In this document: positions 1 to 14,538 of the stretch, one piece after another | How positions within the stretch are numbered: position 1 is the first letter of the stretch | Layout: each line of letters begins with the position of its first letter | Assembly: GCA_033063855.1 (NCBI GenBank) | Contig: CP093831.1 | Span: 3,658,001 to 3,722,000, forward strand | From: Smittia aterrima | Taxonomy: Eukaryota; Arthropoda; Insecta; Diptera; Chironomidae | Length of the DNA stretch: 64,000 nucleotides | Direction of reading: 5' to 3' | Position numbers and translations under genes: made by a program | The notes under the pieces: model-generated | The model's database searches: none | The model's input: only the letters and a program-made list of their open reading frames with translations | What the model was told of the DNA's origin: nothing

Positions 1-3000
1 TTTTCTTTAGAGGTAACAAATGATGAACAAGGTTGATGATAAGAGAAAGTTTTATACGACGGAGAAAAGCCCTTCAATTAATTTGAATGTTGTCTATTTA
101 TTTGTTTCGTTGTTGTTTTTTTTTTCATGGAGAATATTTCGGTTGAGAGAAAGTTAAATTGCCAAGAGCCTGAATTGTAATGAAAACAGTTTCTTCTTGG
201 CTATAATTTCGCATCTCTAAAGTCATTCATTAAATGCCTTTGCTAACAAATTCCCGCATAATCAACAATCTGTTTTAATGAGAATCTCTTCAATGGAATG
301 CAGCTGAAACATTAGCTTGTTATTGTTCTTCCTCTGATGATGAAAGAACAGTTTGTTGATCCAGATTTAATTTCGACATTGAAAGAACTTGTTGAGGCAG
401 AACTAAGTTTACAAAAGGAATTTTCATGTAAATTTACATTTTCGATCAATCATTTTCTTTGACACTTAACTTGATACATCACTAGAAATATTTCAACTAC
501 GAACGAACACCTTTCAATTGGAAAATGAAGATAAATCGGTCGAACTTCTATTTTTACTCTTTCTCTTTCGAATTCGCATTTATAATTCACTCAGACTTCA
601 GAGAAATTAAGTCCATGCGAATTAAGACGTTTTCTAAAAATATTCCGATAATTACTCGCGTTGGCGTAAGCGAGAAGTTCTTTTTTCTTCTACCGACAGA
701 GCAGAGCGTGAGTAGACATAAAAGAGTCATATAATTTGATTACGGCTTGTTCAAACTCAATGAATTTCTTAGCGAACAGATGTGATTCACGAACAGAGCA
801 GCGCGCTTTACTAAATTGTTGACAATCATCCTCATAAGAAGAGTAATGGAATAATAAATCTCTAAAAAGTGTGTTCGACTTAATGTATGCTAATTTAATG
901 TTATCATATCGTAAACTCCTCGCGATTTTAATCTTGACTTTAAAATTAAGCCAACAAGACAACCAAATTAAAATGTAGCAATAAAGTTTAACGGCGAAAG
1001 CAATTGAGAATGCCGCCACATGCCGGCAGCTCTAAGCTAACGCGATTATTCGGATATTCATTGGAATATTTGCTTACGCAACGAAGATTTAATAAAATTT
1101 CTTAATAAGATTCGAGAAAGGTGAGCGGAGAATTTGATTAACACTTGAAAACTAAAGTTCGACAAAGTTCAAGGATTTCCACGAAGTCTCCGGCCCCAAA
1201 CTCGTTACCAACGATTCTGTACGTGATTGAAAGATCCTTGAAGGTAGTGATTCGACGAAATTAAATGCCTCGCTATTTATTTAAGTAAAATTATTTCCAC
1301 CGGCGAAAAATCTTATCGAAAGAAAAAGTAAAATCTTTGCGACGAAATTTCTCCATTAAAAATTCTCCCTCTCTCGCACTTAATGGAATGGAAATTTTTC
1401 TTAAACAAACAGTTTCTCATCACGAAATAATTTTTCATTTGCTCTCACTCAACCGTCCCTTCGATTACGTTTCTTTGGCAAAGCTTTAATTGAAAGATTC
1501 GCAAGTACAATTACCTGAGAGGAGTTGTTGAAACAGAAAAAGGTTTAATTCACGTTAATGGACTTTTAACTCGTTTACAAGCATAAAAAAATTTAATCGT
1601 GAGTCTTGAAACGTATCGCGAGAGAATGAACCACAACAAAGAACATCGTCCAGGATTAAAATGAAAATTTGTAATGCAAAGTCTGTCTTCGTAATTACCT
1701 TCTACAACGTTGATCCTTTGAAATTCATTTCCATTGCTTATCACGAGCTTGGTAAATGGATGACATTGAGATAATTCAACTGTTCACTGCAACACCAGCA
1801 AGCACGAGTTCTTTTACGACTGTTCATGCATCATCATTTATGGTTTGTGACTCGTGTTTTCCCACGAAGAATTTGTTTTGTGTTCCTCTCCGAGCGATCT
1901 CCACTATCATCACTTCATATCACATAACTTTCCATTTACACTCACGCTGCACTCTGCTGCCTAGAATATAAAGTGAGCCATTTAGCGAATGGATTCATTA
2001 TCTTGTCGGCTTCAAGATAAACAGTCAAATGCACGGACGGAAGATTCATGAACTCAAGGCGAGAATTCTCATTCAAGAAAAATATTTTATTAAACCGAGT
2101 CGTTTAGTAGAAGAATGAATAATTTATCTCTCCACGCAGCTTTAAATTTCACTCGGCAGTGAATTAGAAAAATGATTTTCCAATATTTCTTCGATATCGC
2201 AAGAAAAACTTGTAAAAATCAATTCAAGTCTCATAAAAAAATCAAATTATTCAATCGTTAAACTCGACGCTTGCTTTATATTTTTGCGATAAAACATTGG
2301 AGTGGAAACCCAGAAATTAAACAGGAATTCTCACTCGGAAAATTGTTTCATCGAAAGTTCCAAGTTGTACGAGAAGCAGGAATTCTGTGATAATTGAATT
2401 ATGAATAATTTAGCAACTTTCCCCCTTCATCAAGCGACGTGATACTTCGCTTAATATAAAAAAATTTGCTGTGGTGGAAACCCGTAATAAAAGAAGAGAG
2501 AATGTCCGAAACTATTTCCAGCGATTTCCACATGAATTGGTTGAATTGGTGTGTCAAAAATACGATGAAGCGAAAAGAAAGTTTATTAGGGAACGTCCAT
2601 AAAACACGCCTCAGGCGAAAGCGCGCGAAGGAGTGGAGGCAAGGTTCAGTCGTTTATTTTTATGAGTTCTTGTGAGCTTTAACTTTGTTCAAGGACTTTT
2701 TTCGATAAGAGGAAACGGGAGAGAAGGGATTGCTAAGTCCTTTTCATGTGACGTGTCGTCGTTATTCACAACTAATCCCCAAAACATCGACAATGACTCT
2801 AAATGCTAAGCTTATGCTTCTATCTATGGTTATGTAGAAGTTCCTCCCGCCTATCAGTTATCGCAACGAACCATCGTCAAAACGCGGCGCAAAAAATGTT
2901 GCTTTACGATGCCCTTTATCAATTCCGATTGTAGCTCTTGTCCATTTACATAAATTCTTCTTCATTATGATTATACTTTTTGCGCTAAACTTTTCGAATC

Positions 3001-6000
3001 GGAAAATTGAAAATATTTCTCTTTTCGAGGTTGAAAAATATTTTTTTAACGTCAATTGCTTTGACGAATTGCTCTCCCGTCGTGCGAAAAGCGCGGCGAT
3101 GTAGAAAAGTGCGAAAAGAATCTTATAAATTTCAATCCATTAAGTTCGTCTGACATCGATGGAGTGAGTAATTGTTACTGGGAATAGAGCGAGGATGAAT
3201 GAGCAAGACAATGGCTGACAACCTTTTACACAGAAAATCGATTTCGCTTGAGTTGGTTTTGCATTTTAAATTAAATTTTCCACACATCAATCGAATCTTT
3301 CAATTTAAATTTTAATCCAATCTCTGGTTCATCAAAGTTGAATCAGAAAATGCGATTTTCCCAGCAGTTTTCACGGAATTAACGGTTGATTCTATTATTT
3401 CCCGCCGGAACCGAAATGAATTAGCGCGAACGAAGTGAAATCTGTTGTTCGATGTTTGGCGAAGCTAATTTTCGACCGCTCTCAATTAAAGGTCGAAGGG
3501 GAAAAGAAAAACTTTCCACGGTGTTGATTCCTATTCGCCAGCTGTTCATTAAGGCTTTTGTATTGTATCAGATTTATGTCGTCGTGGGATTGGCTCTACG
3601 AGCACGAATCATTTTAAGCTTCTATTGCAGACTCAAAGGTTTACGAACTATAATTCCCATTGGAGACGACACAGAAGTGATGGTAAGCTCGTAATCAGCT
3701 CAGAAGCGTTGATTTTTATTTCAAGAATCCACGAAACTAAAATCGATTTGCATATTTCGAACTAAACTTGAATTCATTCCGATTTCTCTGTGCACTGTAG
3801 TATCAAAAATTCAATCAAATGGATGAACAGAGCAAAAAATCGATTGAAATGGAAAATGCAGCGCGCAGCATTTATTCATTTGCTCGTCAAATCAAGAGCA
3901 GTGGTAGCAGCAGCTCAATCACGTACCGGGTCGTCCATTTGTTCCAGTTACAGGCGCTCGTAAAAGACGAAAGCAGATTGATGAAATGTCAAGTAGAAGC
4001 AATCTGATTCAACGATAAATCACGACCTTTCAGGATGTCTCTCTTTAGATCGGATGTTCGGTGGGGAAGATTATCTTCCTCCTTTTGCGAGAAACAGCGA
4101 AATGATTTAATAACGAATCTAATTCCATATGAAAAAATAATATTTTCGCTCCCCGGAAAATGAAATGTTGCCATGGAAATTCTTTCGAGTGAAATGCAAG
4201 TGACATTCTAAAAATTCTCTTCGAGAAAATTTAATTTTCCCGGAATGTCTGATTACGTAAACTTCATTCCAGAGAAGCTCTGAAGCATATTCCTCGGCAC
4301 GAAACCATCAAGAGCGATTCGCATATATTAAAGTAAAAGCTGCTCTTTAAAACTATTTCGGTTCTTAGGGAGAAAGTCATTTAAAGGCTCAATGGGAATC
4401 GTGCAGTTATTCATTGCGGCTTAATTGGAAGTAAATCTGAAGCAGAAGGAAGGAAAAAGTTTATCGACAAACGTATTCGTTAAGTTTGTTTTATGAGAAT
4501 TGGGATATTCCTTTCCTTGCTTGGTCGCTTTCCTTAGTAATTGGAAGCTTTAATCAAGTTGAATGCCGAGACTGCCATCAGGAGAAACATAATTTGGTAA
4601 TGAATTGACTCGAAGGAAAATGCGAGAAACGGAAGCGACACGGGAACAGGCCACAAATTATGAAGCTTTGCCCTTATTTTACCAATAATTAAATGTTTTT
4701 TCGATGATGGAGAGAGAGAGAGAAATTAACTCGTAAAGTTTAAATTTATCGCTGGTTTGCATGAGCCACATCTGTTTTCATTCTTGGAAGCTCTTAATTA
4801 TGGACTCGCGGTTGATCGTAAAGAGCCTTTATCATCGAAAGTAAAATAACTATTTTTATGATATTTCGTCAAAAAAGTTTTTCGCTTTCTAATCTACACA
4901 CGCAACTTTCACTCCTTGCCCCGTCGACTCGTTGCGATTACATTTCCATAAATATTTGTTAACCACAGAAACGATTAAACAGAGCGCTGAGTGTTCACTC
5001 TGAATGGCAACGTTGATTTCGTTAACATTAATGTTCATGTTCCCATGTGAATGCCTACGTCTCCTTAGAGCTGACGACGTTAGCAACGTGAGACAAATGA
5101 CATTGCATAATTTATTCAATTTTATTGATAGAAAAATCAAACCTCGCGTATGACATAACTTGATCTGACATTCGTTTCGTTCGCAATCTGCTAAAAGGAA
5201 ATCACACAATACGTCATTTTACGGATAATTAGGCGAGAGTCGAAGAGTTATTTGATCTCGATTATTAACCCTGTGTTAAGTGCCCAATCGACATGAGAAT
5301 AACAAATCGTAAAGATCCCGGTGGAAATCTTTCTCCGCTGATATTTACGGGGAATAAATATTTCCAAGTTTATTTCATCGACGCAAACAAATTGAAAATA
5401 GATTTTTTACGCTCGAGTTTGTTCGTTTCATGAACATGATCATTAATCGGAAATTGCGTCACTTGAAGTGAAGAATTTCTTTTTCTTATGAAAAGAATAA
5501 AAGGTTCTTGTGAAGTCACTCATTCAGATTTCCCTGATTTCATGAGACCTAAAGCTCCTTTTGTCATCTTTCTGTCTGCGGTAAAACGTTCTCGACGTCG
5601 CAATCTCAAATTAGTGCTGCGCTAATAAACGTGATTTGTGCACTTTCGCATGCGAAACATGAGAAGAAAAAAATTTAAATGCTCTCAGAGCTTTTCTTTT
5701 CAAGTTCAATTTATGAAGCGAAATGGAATTATTTTTCATTTTCTCTCTCCCTCTGCCTTTTTTGACACAGAAAAATTGTTAAACGGATAACATTTCTTAG
5801 CACGGAGTATGAGAAAAGATTAGACGACGTCGAGCATATACACACGTTTGCGATGGCATTCATTTCATTTCGTATTTCAACGCTTATTTGCTTAAGGTGT
5901 GTTTCTTCCCCTCCGCCTTCTCAACAGTGAAATAACAAAACTAAAAGTTCTACCAGCGACCTTCCGGAAGACGTCATAGCTGGTCGAGTGAGGGAGGGAC

Positions 6001-8251
6001 AGGCAAACAATGCATATCGCAATAGGCGATAAAGAACCTGATATCAATCAAGTGACATCATTTATGCATGAAAATCTGATTAAGTTCTCAGCGAGGTTTG
6101 GATTGTTCTTTCTTGATTTATCGATTTTTAAGGGCTATAGTAAATTAATGAAAAGCGCTTGGTTGGAGGATAAATTGTGACACGAAGACGCGACATTCGT
6201 ACAGCACGCAATCCTTAAAATTCCCACAGTTCAACCGCTGAAAAGAAAAATTCTTGAAAACAAAAGAGGCTTTTGATCTTCGGAATCTTTTTTTTGAGAA
6301 AATTCGCGATGATGTTCTGACATATCCATTTCTCTCTGTCTCAACTCTCTCTCGTGCTTTCTTTGCACGACGTAACGACAGCCTTCTTGTTCTTGCCTCT
6401 CCTCAGATTACGTAACGAACGAATCAACATAGAAATACATCGGAGCTGTCATGAAGTTTTCCCTTTAGCTTTCATCGTATTTCTCCACGAATCCATTTGT
6501 TTCTCACTTGGCAATCTCTTGTGTGGAAAAATTTCTTATTAAGCAAGCAATGAATATTTTAAGAATCTGTCTTGGCTTTCCATCACAATTTGCGTCTCTC
6601 AACATCGAAGAAAAAAGTTTTCCAATTAACAGTTTGATTTTAATTAAATTTACTTAATGAGCGACAAACTTGAAAGAATTCGTCGTCAAACATAACAAAA
6701 ATCTGTTCGTTTGTAAAGCTCGTTAGGAGAGCAAACGATTGGGAAGGAAAACCAACAGCGAACTTTTCTTTTCTTTCCTCACTCTCGAGGCACTTCTGTT
6801 ATTCAGAATGATTGATAATAATTTCTCATTGGGAAAAAAAATCTTGCTTTGCCTTTTAACTCACAGCAGAGGCGATGAAAAAAATGTTGTATAAATATTT
6901 TCAACACATTATTCCATTCATTTATTTCTCTTCCTCTCGTGTAAATATCTCAACTGACTTTTCATTCCTTCGGCTGAGTGTATTCACATAACATTTCACA
7001 ATATTCTTCTCTTCACGCCATGCAGCATTGGAGGCAGAAACAGCTCAACTCACAAACTTTTCCAACTGCCTTCTTGTAAATATTTATTTATGATGAAAAA
7101 GTGCTAAAGTGATTACTTCCATTCAACAATTAACAAGATTTAGTTTATAATTTAACAAATCTGTTATTTATTCGTCTACACTCTGCTTTTCTCATCTATC
7201 GTGTAATTAGTTTCTTTTCTTTTTTCTCTCTCTTTTTCTTCGTCTTCTTTTTATTTTTATACAACAACTCTGTATATTGAATTATTTCCGCATTAAAGAT
7301 TGCACACACCACGACCGCACAGACTGCGAAACAGAACAAAACTGAGTTTGGATACTCGGCGAGACCTTCCTTCGAGAAATCATCAACGTTCGTGAAAATT
7401 GTATAAAATTGCAATGGACACGAAGGGGAAATAACCGAATGGAAAGTCTCGTGGAAATTCATGACGTCACTGATAAAGAAGAAAATGCTTCGTCGCTCCG
7501 ACATATGATTTTTCCAATGAGAGAAAAGTCTACTCTCTCTTTCTCTCGGTTTAACTTCAATTTCGGAAAATGCAATCTCATGAGAAAATCATACATTCAA
7601 GAAGATTTTCCAGCATGACTTTCAAAGATTATTCAACATAATAATCGAAAGAGGAAAACTTTCCACATAAAAGCAAACGTAAAAAGGTTTTTAGCTTCAT
7701 AGAAAATCGGATAATGGTTTCAACTTTTCCCGTGTCAAATTCGCTTTGTTTCCTGTGACGCGAATAAAAATTTATCATCCTGAACTACATTGAACCCGTT
7801 TCCGTTTAGCTAATGCAGAATGTGAGGGAACTTCCGCTTAGTCCTAAATAAAATATTCATGCCTTACCTTCAAAGGAAAGTTTAATAAAACATTTTCCAC
7901 CGAAGCAAAAGGAACTAGACGACGACGCTGTTGTCTTGCTTGCTGGATGGAATGTTGTTTCTGTTTTGTGCCTTTGCCTTTGCCCGAATTTATAGTTTTG
8001 CTTTTTCATTTAGCTTTCGGCCATTGCACTTTAAGTTACGTCGTTTCCACCTAGAAATAGAAATGCTAAAGGAAACATAACAATAAGCTCCATTCTTGTC
8101 GCAGCTCATAAAGCTTTGTACATGCTCGTGGGCAATAAATTCTCTTTCTTCTTTCTTTGCTTCATTTCTTCCTTTATGAACGAAAAGAAAATTTTTCAAC
8201 AACAAATGTCATTGTGGAATTTCATTGTTGTTTTCTTTCTTTCCTTTGCAG
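1..8251. other. Stretch with no supportable gene
   Basis: Only short open frames of up to about 127 codons occur here, none with a recognisable domain or a chain of plausible exons. The sequence is AT-rich with scattered homopolymer runs and no obvious tandem repeats or tRNA. The kinase gene that starts at 8252 lacks its N-terminal exon, so part or all of this stretch may be its first intron. The frame at 3819-4007 follows a good acceptor-like site at about 3800 but resembles no family I know. Confidence 0.5.
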
Positions 8252-9394
8252 TTAAACGGCGCAACATATAAATCCGAAACGAAGTTTTCGGGAGGTGGAG
8301 TTGGACGTAATATCGCAGAAGGTTTACATAAATTGAATGGCACAGTATCGCTCATATCTGCGTTTGGAAACGACCAGAACGGAGAGTTTCTGAGAAAAAC
8401 CTTACCCGTTGAAGCGACGGGTGGTAGTCGAGTTTGTGACACGTTTCCCACTGCCAATTGCGCTGTTATTCTTGATAAATATGGAGACTGCAAGCTCAAT
8501 GTTGGCGATATGACAATCCATGGCGAGATCACCCCAGACTTAGTGAGTTGGAATGGGAAACGTGCGACAAGCTGTTTTAAATTCATGAAAACTTTCCTCC
8601 CCGTTTAGATTTACAACAACGCGTTGTTGATAGAACAAAGTCCATTGATATGCATCGATGCCAATCTTTCGCTTGAAGCAATCGAGGCCACTTTGTTGCT
8701 AGCGAGAAAGCTTAAAAAACCAGGTGAGGTCGACCCCCTATTTGTTTCCAAACTCCGAAGGATTATCCAGAACAAATATTTGCTATAATCAACAGTATTT
8801 TATGAACCAACGGATATGTCCATTGCCGGAAAACCCTACGAGTTGGAGCGAAGCTGTTACGAACAAATTAAATTCGTTTCTCCAAATCTCTACGAATTGA
8901 GGAAAATTGCTGAAACGCTTAAAATTTCACCTGGCGTCAAGTGCAATTTGAAAGTGGAAGAAGTTGAAACGGAAGATGAGAAAACGAGAATTTCTTTAGA
9001 AATCGCTGATCTATGCGAGAAGCTTCATGAACACACTGACAACATTATCGTCACAGCAGGAAGCCTTGGTGTGTTCATCAAACGAGCTCGCAACAGCAAA
9101 AATGTCTTTCTCGACGACAATTTGCATTATAAAGTCGGAAATGGAAATCAAAATTGCAGACATTATCCCGGAAAGCCGATTGATAAGATTGTGAACGCTT
9201 CAGGCGCTGGAGATGGATTCTGTTCAGGATTTATTTCAGGAATGGTGAAATTGAAACCGGAAGAGATTTGTGTATCTGTCGGCTTCCAAGCAGCGCATGC
9301 AGCTTTAATGTCTAAGCGAGCTGTTCCAAAATCATTCTTTGAGTCAACCCACGAATGTTGGTCAACACCAGCAAAGTATAACGACTTGAACTAA
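8252..9394 (+). CDS. PfkB-family carbohydrate/pseudouridine kinase (5' exon missing)
   Basis: Three exons are supported: 8252-8542, 8609-8723 and 8796-9394, joined in phases 0 and 1 and giving 334 residues up to a TAA stop. The first exon follows a pyrimidine-rich acceptor and has no start codon, so one short N-terminal exon (about 20-40 residues, carrying the first glycine-rich PfkB strand) is not located. Visible family marks are SGGGVGRNIAEGL near the start, YEPTD in the middle and NASGAGDGFCSGF near the C-terminus. The last is the PfkB signature 2, with the catalytic Asp in GAGDG and the anion hole formed by the glycines. PfkB enzymes phosphorylate sugars or nucleosides with ATP in the cytosol. 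The overall pattern is closest to pseudouridine-kinase-like members, but the substrate is inference. AATAAA at 9451 is a plausible poly(A) signal. In some organisms this domain is fused to a pseudouridine-5'-phosphate glycosidase; no such domain is visible upstream. Confidence 0.88.
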
Positions 9395-12300
9395 AATTAA
9401 CGGTTATGACATTAAAGTGTTCTTATTTTTCTATTTCAAACATCAAAAGCAATAAATTTTTTTGATGCAGCTTAAAAGTTTCTAATTAAGATCGATGGTT
9501 TTAATTTCCAGCACACTCGGTTAATATATCAAACTTTGTGAGCTCTAGAAAATGTTTCAATTAAACGACGAAAAGCTCTTGAACTTAAAAATGCTTTTTT
9601 TTTTCATTATAGCGCCATTAGATGACAAACATGTTTTTACCATTTGCGAGTGAAGGCGAAGCAGTAAGCAGCCTTCTCACTCTAGTCGTCGTTATGCTAT
9701 AATTAGAAGTTTTATCTAGAAGCTAGAGCTGGAGCTTTACATTCCCGAGACAAAAAGAAGTCGAAAGGGATTTATATTAATTACATTACACAATCTTGAA
9801 ACTCTGTGCTGTTGGCGGGCGGGTTAATGAATCCATGTTTCTTGCTTTGTAAGTTGTTTCAAATTTCAAACTCAAATTCCTTCTCGTACGTGAGTGAAAG
9901 CTGAGAGAAGCTAGCAGACAAATGAAGCTCATTTTTCAGTCGACCTCAAACACAAATTAATTTCGATTCGCATGAAATTGAATTTCAATAAGATTTGAGA
10001 AGACGAGCATGTCGAGAACATCATAAAATAGCAAAAGACGGAGACTTTTCAATTTAAAATCAAGAAAGTTTGTTGAGTGAATTTTCAAATCCAAATATTT
10101 GAAAAGATGACAAGGACAGGAGTGTCTCAAAATGCCGAGACGACGAGCTAAGTTCAAAATCCTTGGAAAATCTCTCAAATATCTAGCGAAGAAGTAAAAT
10201 AATTTTCGATAATGGAAAAAACGGTTTCACCAATCGAAGTCGTCACATGAGAAAAGATACAAAATGCTCTTTCATTCGAACGTCTCGTAAAAATCGTTTA
10301 TCGAACTGACAGTCGACAGTCAAAATTTAATTTCCTCTTCGATCGAGCGATAACGATGTTGCGACATGCTTAAGGAAGAAATTTATTGATTTCTCCAGAA
10401 TATTCTCATGAAACATTTTTCCTGCCCTTTTCAATCAACAATGCTTCCTTTTACGATGCTTTCAAATGCTTTCCAATCATAAATTGCTAATTGACTTTAT
10501 TTTAGGATCCTTCCGACTTATTTCAGTTTTCTTCTTAAGAAAAGCCCACACAATTTAGTATTTCGATGGAGGCATTTTTCGCATGACAACTCAAACAGTT
10601 TGACGTAATTGAGTTTTGAAAGTTGATTCTCTGAGTTTCGAAATGAAAGTTTTGTGATTGCCTGAAAGGTTGTCAAAAGGATCGAAATTGAAAGATGCTC
10701 CGATGAAAATGAAAGAGAGTTTCAAAATTACAATTTGTTAGAATCGTTCGTTAATTTCGTGCAGCTGTTTAGAGAATGAGGGTCTGGAAAAAAAAGTTAA
10801 ATTGTTGTTCAAGATAGAGGTTCAACATCATTTACAAACAAATCCTTTGACTTATTTCCTAAAAGTTGCTACGGCTTTGTTGGCTCTTAGCGCTTTGTTA
10901 AACCTTTGAAAGCATTTTAAAAGCTTAACATCTTTGAAGACTTTTCAACTTGTTCATTGATTGAATATTCATTTAGAGATTGAATTGAAAGTCAATTGAA
11001 AAGTTTGTGATTCACAATGAAAATCGATTTCTTTTAATTTAATTTCAAGTTCACATCAGAGAATTAAATTTATAAAGTTGTCATGCTATTCTCGTGTACA
11101 AGGTTTTATTTACAAGTCACATAATGCTTTAAAGTGGCCTCGCAGTCCTGAATCTCGTTACAAACGAATTCCATGAGTCGCTATCGATTTTCTTGGAAAC
11201 CTCAGCGAGTAGTAATCGCGCTTTAAATCAGCTGTGTAAACACAATTATTCCTTCTCCTCAAAGGAAATGCTCAAAGCTAGACTGACAGCTGAAGCAAAA
11301 CCTTTCATTGTCATCGCTAATTCAATTAATGAGTCCACTCCGACTTCTTACTATCAGCCCATAAATCAATCAGCAATATTATTAACAAAGTCCTTGAGAA
11401 TGTCATGATTGTCGATTCTCTTCTCTTTCGTATTCTTAGAGCTATGAAAATAGATTAGCGCTTAATGGGTTTGATTGATAGTAAGAAAAATGGGATCGTT
11501 TGTTTTGACAATAATGAGAAGGATATCTTAAAGAAAAAAGCAATGCGTGTGTGTCAGCCCTGCAGGCAAATATTTCCCATCACAACTCAAAAGCCGTGCC
11601 AAGTTAACGCCATTAAAATATTCACATAAATCGATAAGGCAACTCGCTATCTCTCGACCCGTCTTCTAAATATAGAAAGGGCTTTCAGCGTGGGCGAATT
11701 CGTTTGCCATGGTTTGCGTGTAAAAGTTGCAGACACTTTATCGTAGGCAGAATCAAATGGAAAACGAAGAGAAAAATTACCTTTGAGGATTCTTCTGAGC
11801 AAATGAATGCAAAACATTTAAATCAGATCCTCTTTAAGCTAACGCGCTACTAATTTTCCATGCGAATAATTTATGTTACTCAAACAGAACTATCTCCTGT
11901 ACATGAAAAGCTTTTTTGTACGATGTTTGACTTTGATCTTGAACTCATTCGACGTTCGCAAAAGGGTTGAAACGATGAAAATTCCTTTACAGATATTAAA
12001 ACGCTCGTTTTATGTTACACGAGACTTCAAAGAGAAGAAAACTGAAAGGAAAATTTGGAAATCGGTTCGATAATGCAAGTCCAACCGATTTAAGCTTTCC
12101 AGTCTCTTCTCGGGAATTTTCGTTCATCGTGAAGCTTTTATTACTCATTTTAAGAGAGAGGGATTCGCTGAACAGAATTTACATATTTACATGCTCATCT
12201 GAACATCAATTTTTATTACCTTAAAGATGTGAAAATGTTTTGCCTTTAAACATCCAACAAAGCTTCAGCCATTAAACCAAAGAACACTCGCTGCGTGAGA

Positions 12301-14538
12301 TAATTCAATTCACTAAGTCTGTTTGAAGAGCTGCATCTCAATAAACTTTTTTTTTGAGCTTGTCGACATCAAGTAAACTCACGTCATTATTAAACAACTC
12401 TTGAAACTCTTAATCATCTTACGTCATGCACAGAAATTTTCCTACGAGAAAATGATGGAAATTTAGCAGAGCCAGAGAAACATTTTACACAGAATGTGAA
12501 TTAAAATATTTTCACTCGCATTTTTCGACTCAGAACTTTTTAATTTAAATTCTGTAGTGTGAGGCTCAGGTGCTTTGCACACTCAGGTACAACTTTTTCG
12601 ACCCTCTCTCCCCCTCTTCGCCTCGATCAGCTCCGGAAAATAAGTAAACAGAGCTTGATGCAGTTTTATTTTCCGGGACAAAATGAAATTCGTGTAATGG
12701 AAAATTTACAAGTTTGCATGCAATGTACATATTTAGATTGAGAAAGTTTCATGCGCATTTGCATGAGAGAAAGATGTTGATTCCTTCATTACTTTCTTTC
12801 GAAAATATTGCTTTTAGCTTCAACATGAAAATTTAATTTTAATGGCCGAAGACGTGATGCCACTTTAACAACTGCATTGGACAAGCTTTCATCATCATTT
12901 GTCTCGAAGGTGTCGTGAAAAGTCGCTTAAAAACGAGAAAACTCTAACCGTTGAATTAAAATATTTTTTTCCTGTTAAACTTTACGACGACGCTTTCAAA
13001 TTGAATTTTATGAATCATCTCTCCATCGAGATCTCATAAAATTCCCATTTAATTAAATAAATGCCAACAGCGACGGATCAATGGAGAGAGTGAGTTGAGC
13101 TCATGGCCTAAATCCCAATTAATAACAATCTTGGCAGTTAACGGATTTGTGTCAATTGGCTCGTAATCCCACGAACAATGAAAGGACTTTAGCGGGAATA
13201 TTCCGAGTGATGTTGAATGGACTTGAAAATTGCGCAATGATTAAGCGTGAAAACTATTTGATCGCAATAAATCTAAAATTAAAATTTTATCGCTTCGAAA
13301 TTGGATAATAAATCGAAGTTGTGACAGCTCGAAAGCTCTCATCGTCTATTTCAATTCATGTTGCAATCGCGACTTCGTTTTTGTTCGCAAAGTATTGAAG
13401 ACTCGTCGTTCTATCCTATCAAGCCATCAATCATCATAAAATGTAAATTCTCAATGTCGGTTTCTTCACGAAACATTTTAATTTCCTCCCGAAGGAAAAT
13501 TCGATAAATTCTTCGTTTCTCGAAGACGACGGTGGAGCTGAAAATAAATTTTATTGAAACGTGGAGGTTCCGTTGCTTTGAATGCTATTGATAAGCCTTT
13601 ATTACGTGGCAAAGAGACGATTGCTTTAGGTATCTGTGGGGAAAAAAGCCATTTCGTAATAAATTCATGAGGATTTTCTTATAGACGTTCTCTCCTGAAA
13701 GAAAACTCGTCGAATAAGAAGACAAATGCGAGGAGAAGAGATGATTTGTGTAGTGCGATGCTGATTCCAACGATAAACAATTTATTTTATTACTTACACA
13801 GTTCGCTGTCGCTCTTTTCATGAAAAGCTTGCCGCAGAAGCACATTCGAAAGCAACCAGAGAAAAGCGTGAGGAAGGAAAAGCGTCTAATGACAGAGCAT
13901 CGCACCTAATGGACTCTCCGGCTGTCAGTGATAGTCGTTTATCAAAAGTCATATATCTATTAACTATTCCGCCTCTTCTTCATTGTCTCTCCCTTCCTAT
14001 TCACCAATTGACAAATATTTGGGCTTAGCACAAAAACAGAAACTCCGTCCAAGGTCGAGTTTCAGGAATTCCGCTCGAGATAAAGGCGACAAATGAACGA
14101 GCGCAAATTTGTTATTCGATGAAGAGAACTCTGTGTCACCAACGAAGCTAATTAATAACGTTGTAATCTATTTTCGGCAGATTTGAGGGCGTTGTGTTTG
14201 TCGCGATGTTTTGCTGATAACATACGAGAGCCTTCATTTATTTCAAGTTCAAAGGCTGAGAGTGTTTTACAAAACTCGATAGCGTTCGTTATGCTGAATG
14301 AATCTGGAATTGATTTTTTGATTGAATCAAAAAAACGTAAAAGGGTCAGAATCATGAGAAGAGCTTTTGCATGAGAAGTTGAAGGCAGAAAGCTTTCAAT
14401 TTACGTCAATAGCTTTAAGAATTCAATTTATATCAAAGCTTACACTTCATTCATAGCAATTGCTTTAGGATATAAAATATCGTTCGTTGAATAATATTTT
14501 TGTTGAACAACTTTTAGTTTTTTTAATTACAAACTGTT
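9395..14538. other. Intergenic stretch with no supportable gene
   Basis: After the kinase 3' end there are only short frames without domain similarity or a coherent exon chain. Sequence is AT-rich with poly-T/poly-A runs (for example near 9595 and 12345). No tRNA, tandem array or transposon ends were recognised. It could hold regulatory DNA or introns of small-exon genes that cannot be called by eye. Confidence 0.5.
9451..9456 (+). terminator. Poly(A) signal of the PfkB kinase gene
   Basis: A canonical AATAAA hexamer lies 57 bases after the stop codon of the kinase, followed by a T-rich stretch. Confidence 0.6.

Noticed and set aside
11..30. Possible kinase exon at the very start of the window (acceptor TTTCTTTAG, frame reading VTNDEQ)
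   Set aside because: The only nearby donor leaves one extra base, which puts exon 8252 out of frame and produces a stop.
3819..4007. Open frame with a protein-like start (MDEQSKKSIEMENAARSI)
   Set aside because: No donor follows in a sensible phase, and its second half shows no domain or conserved pattern.
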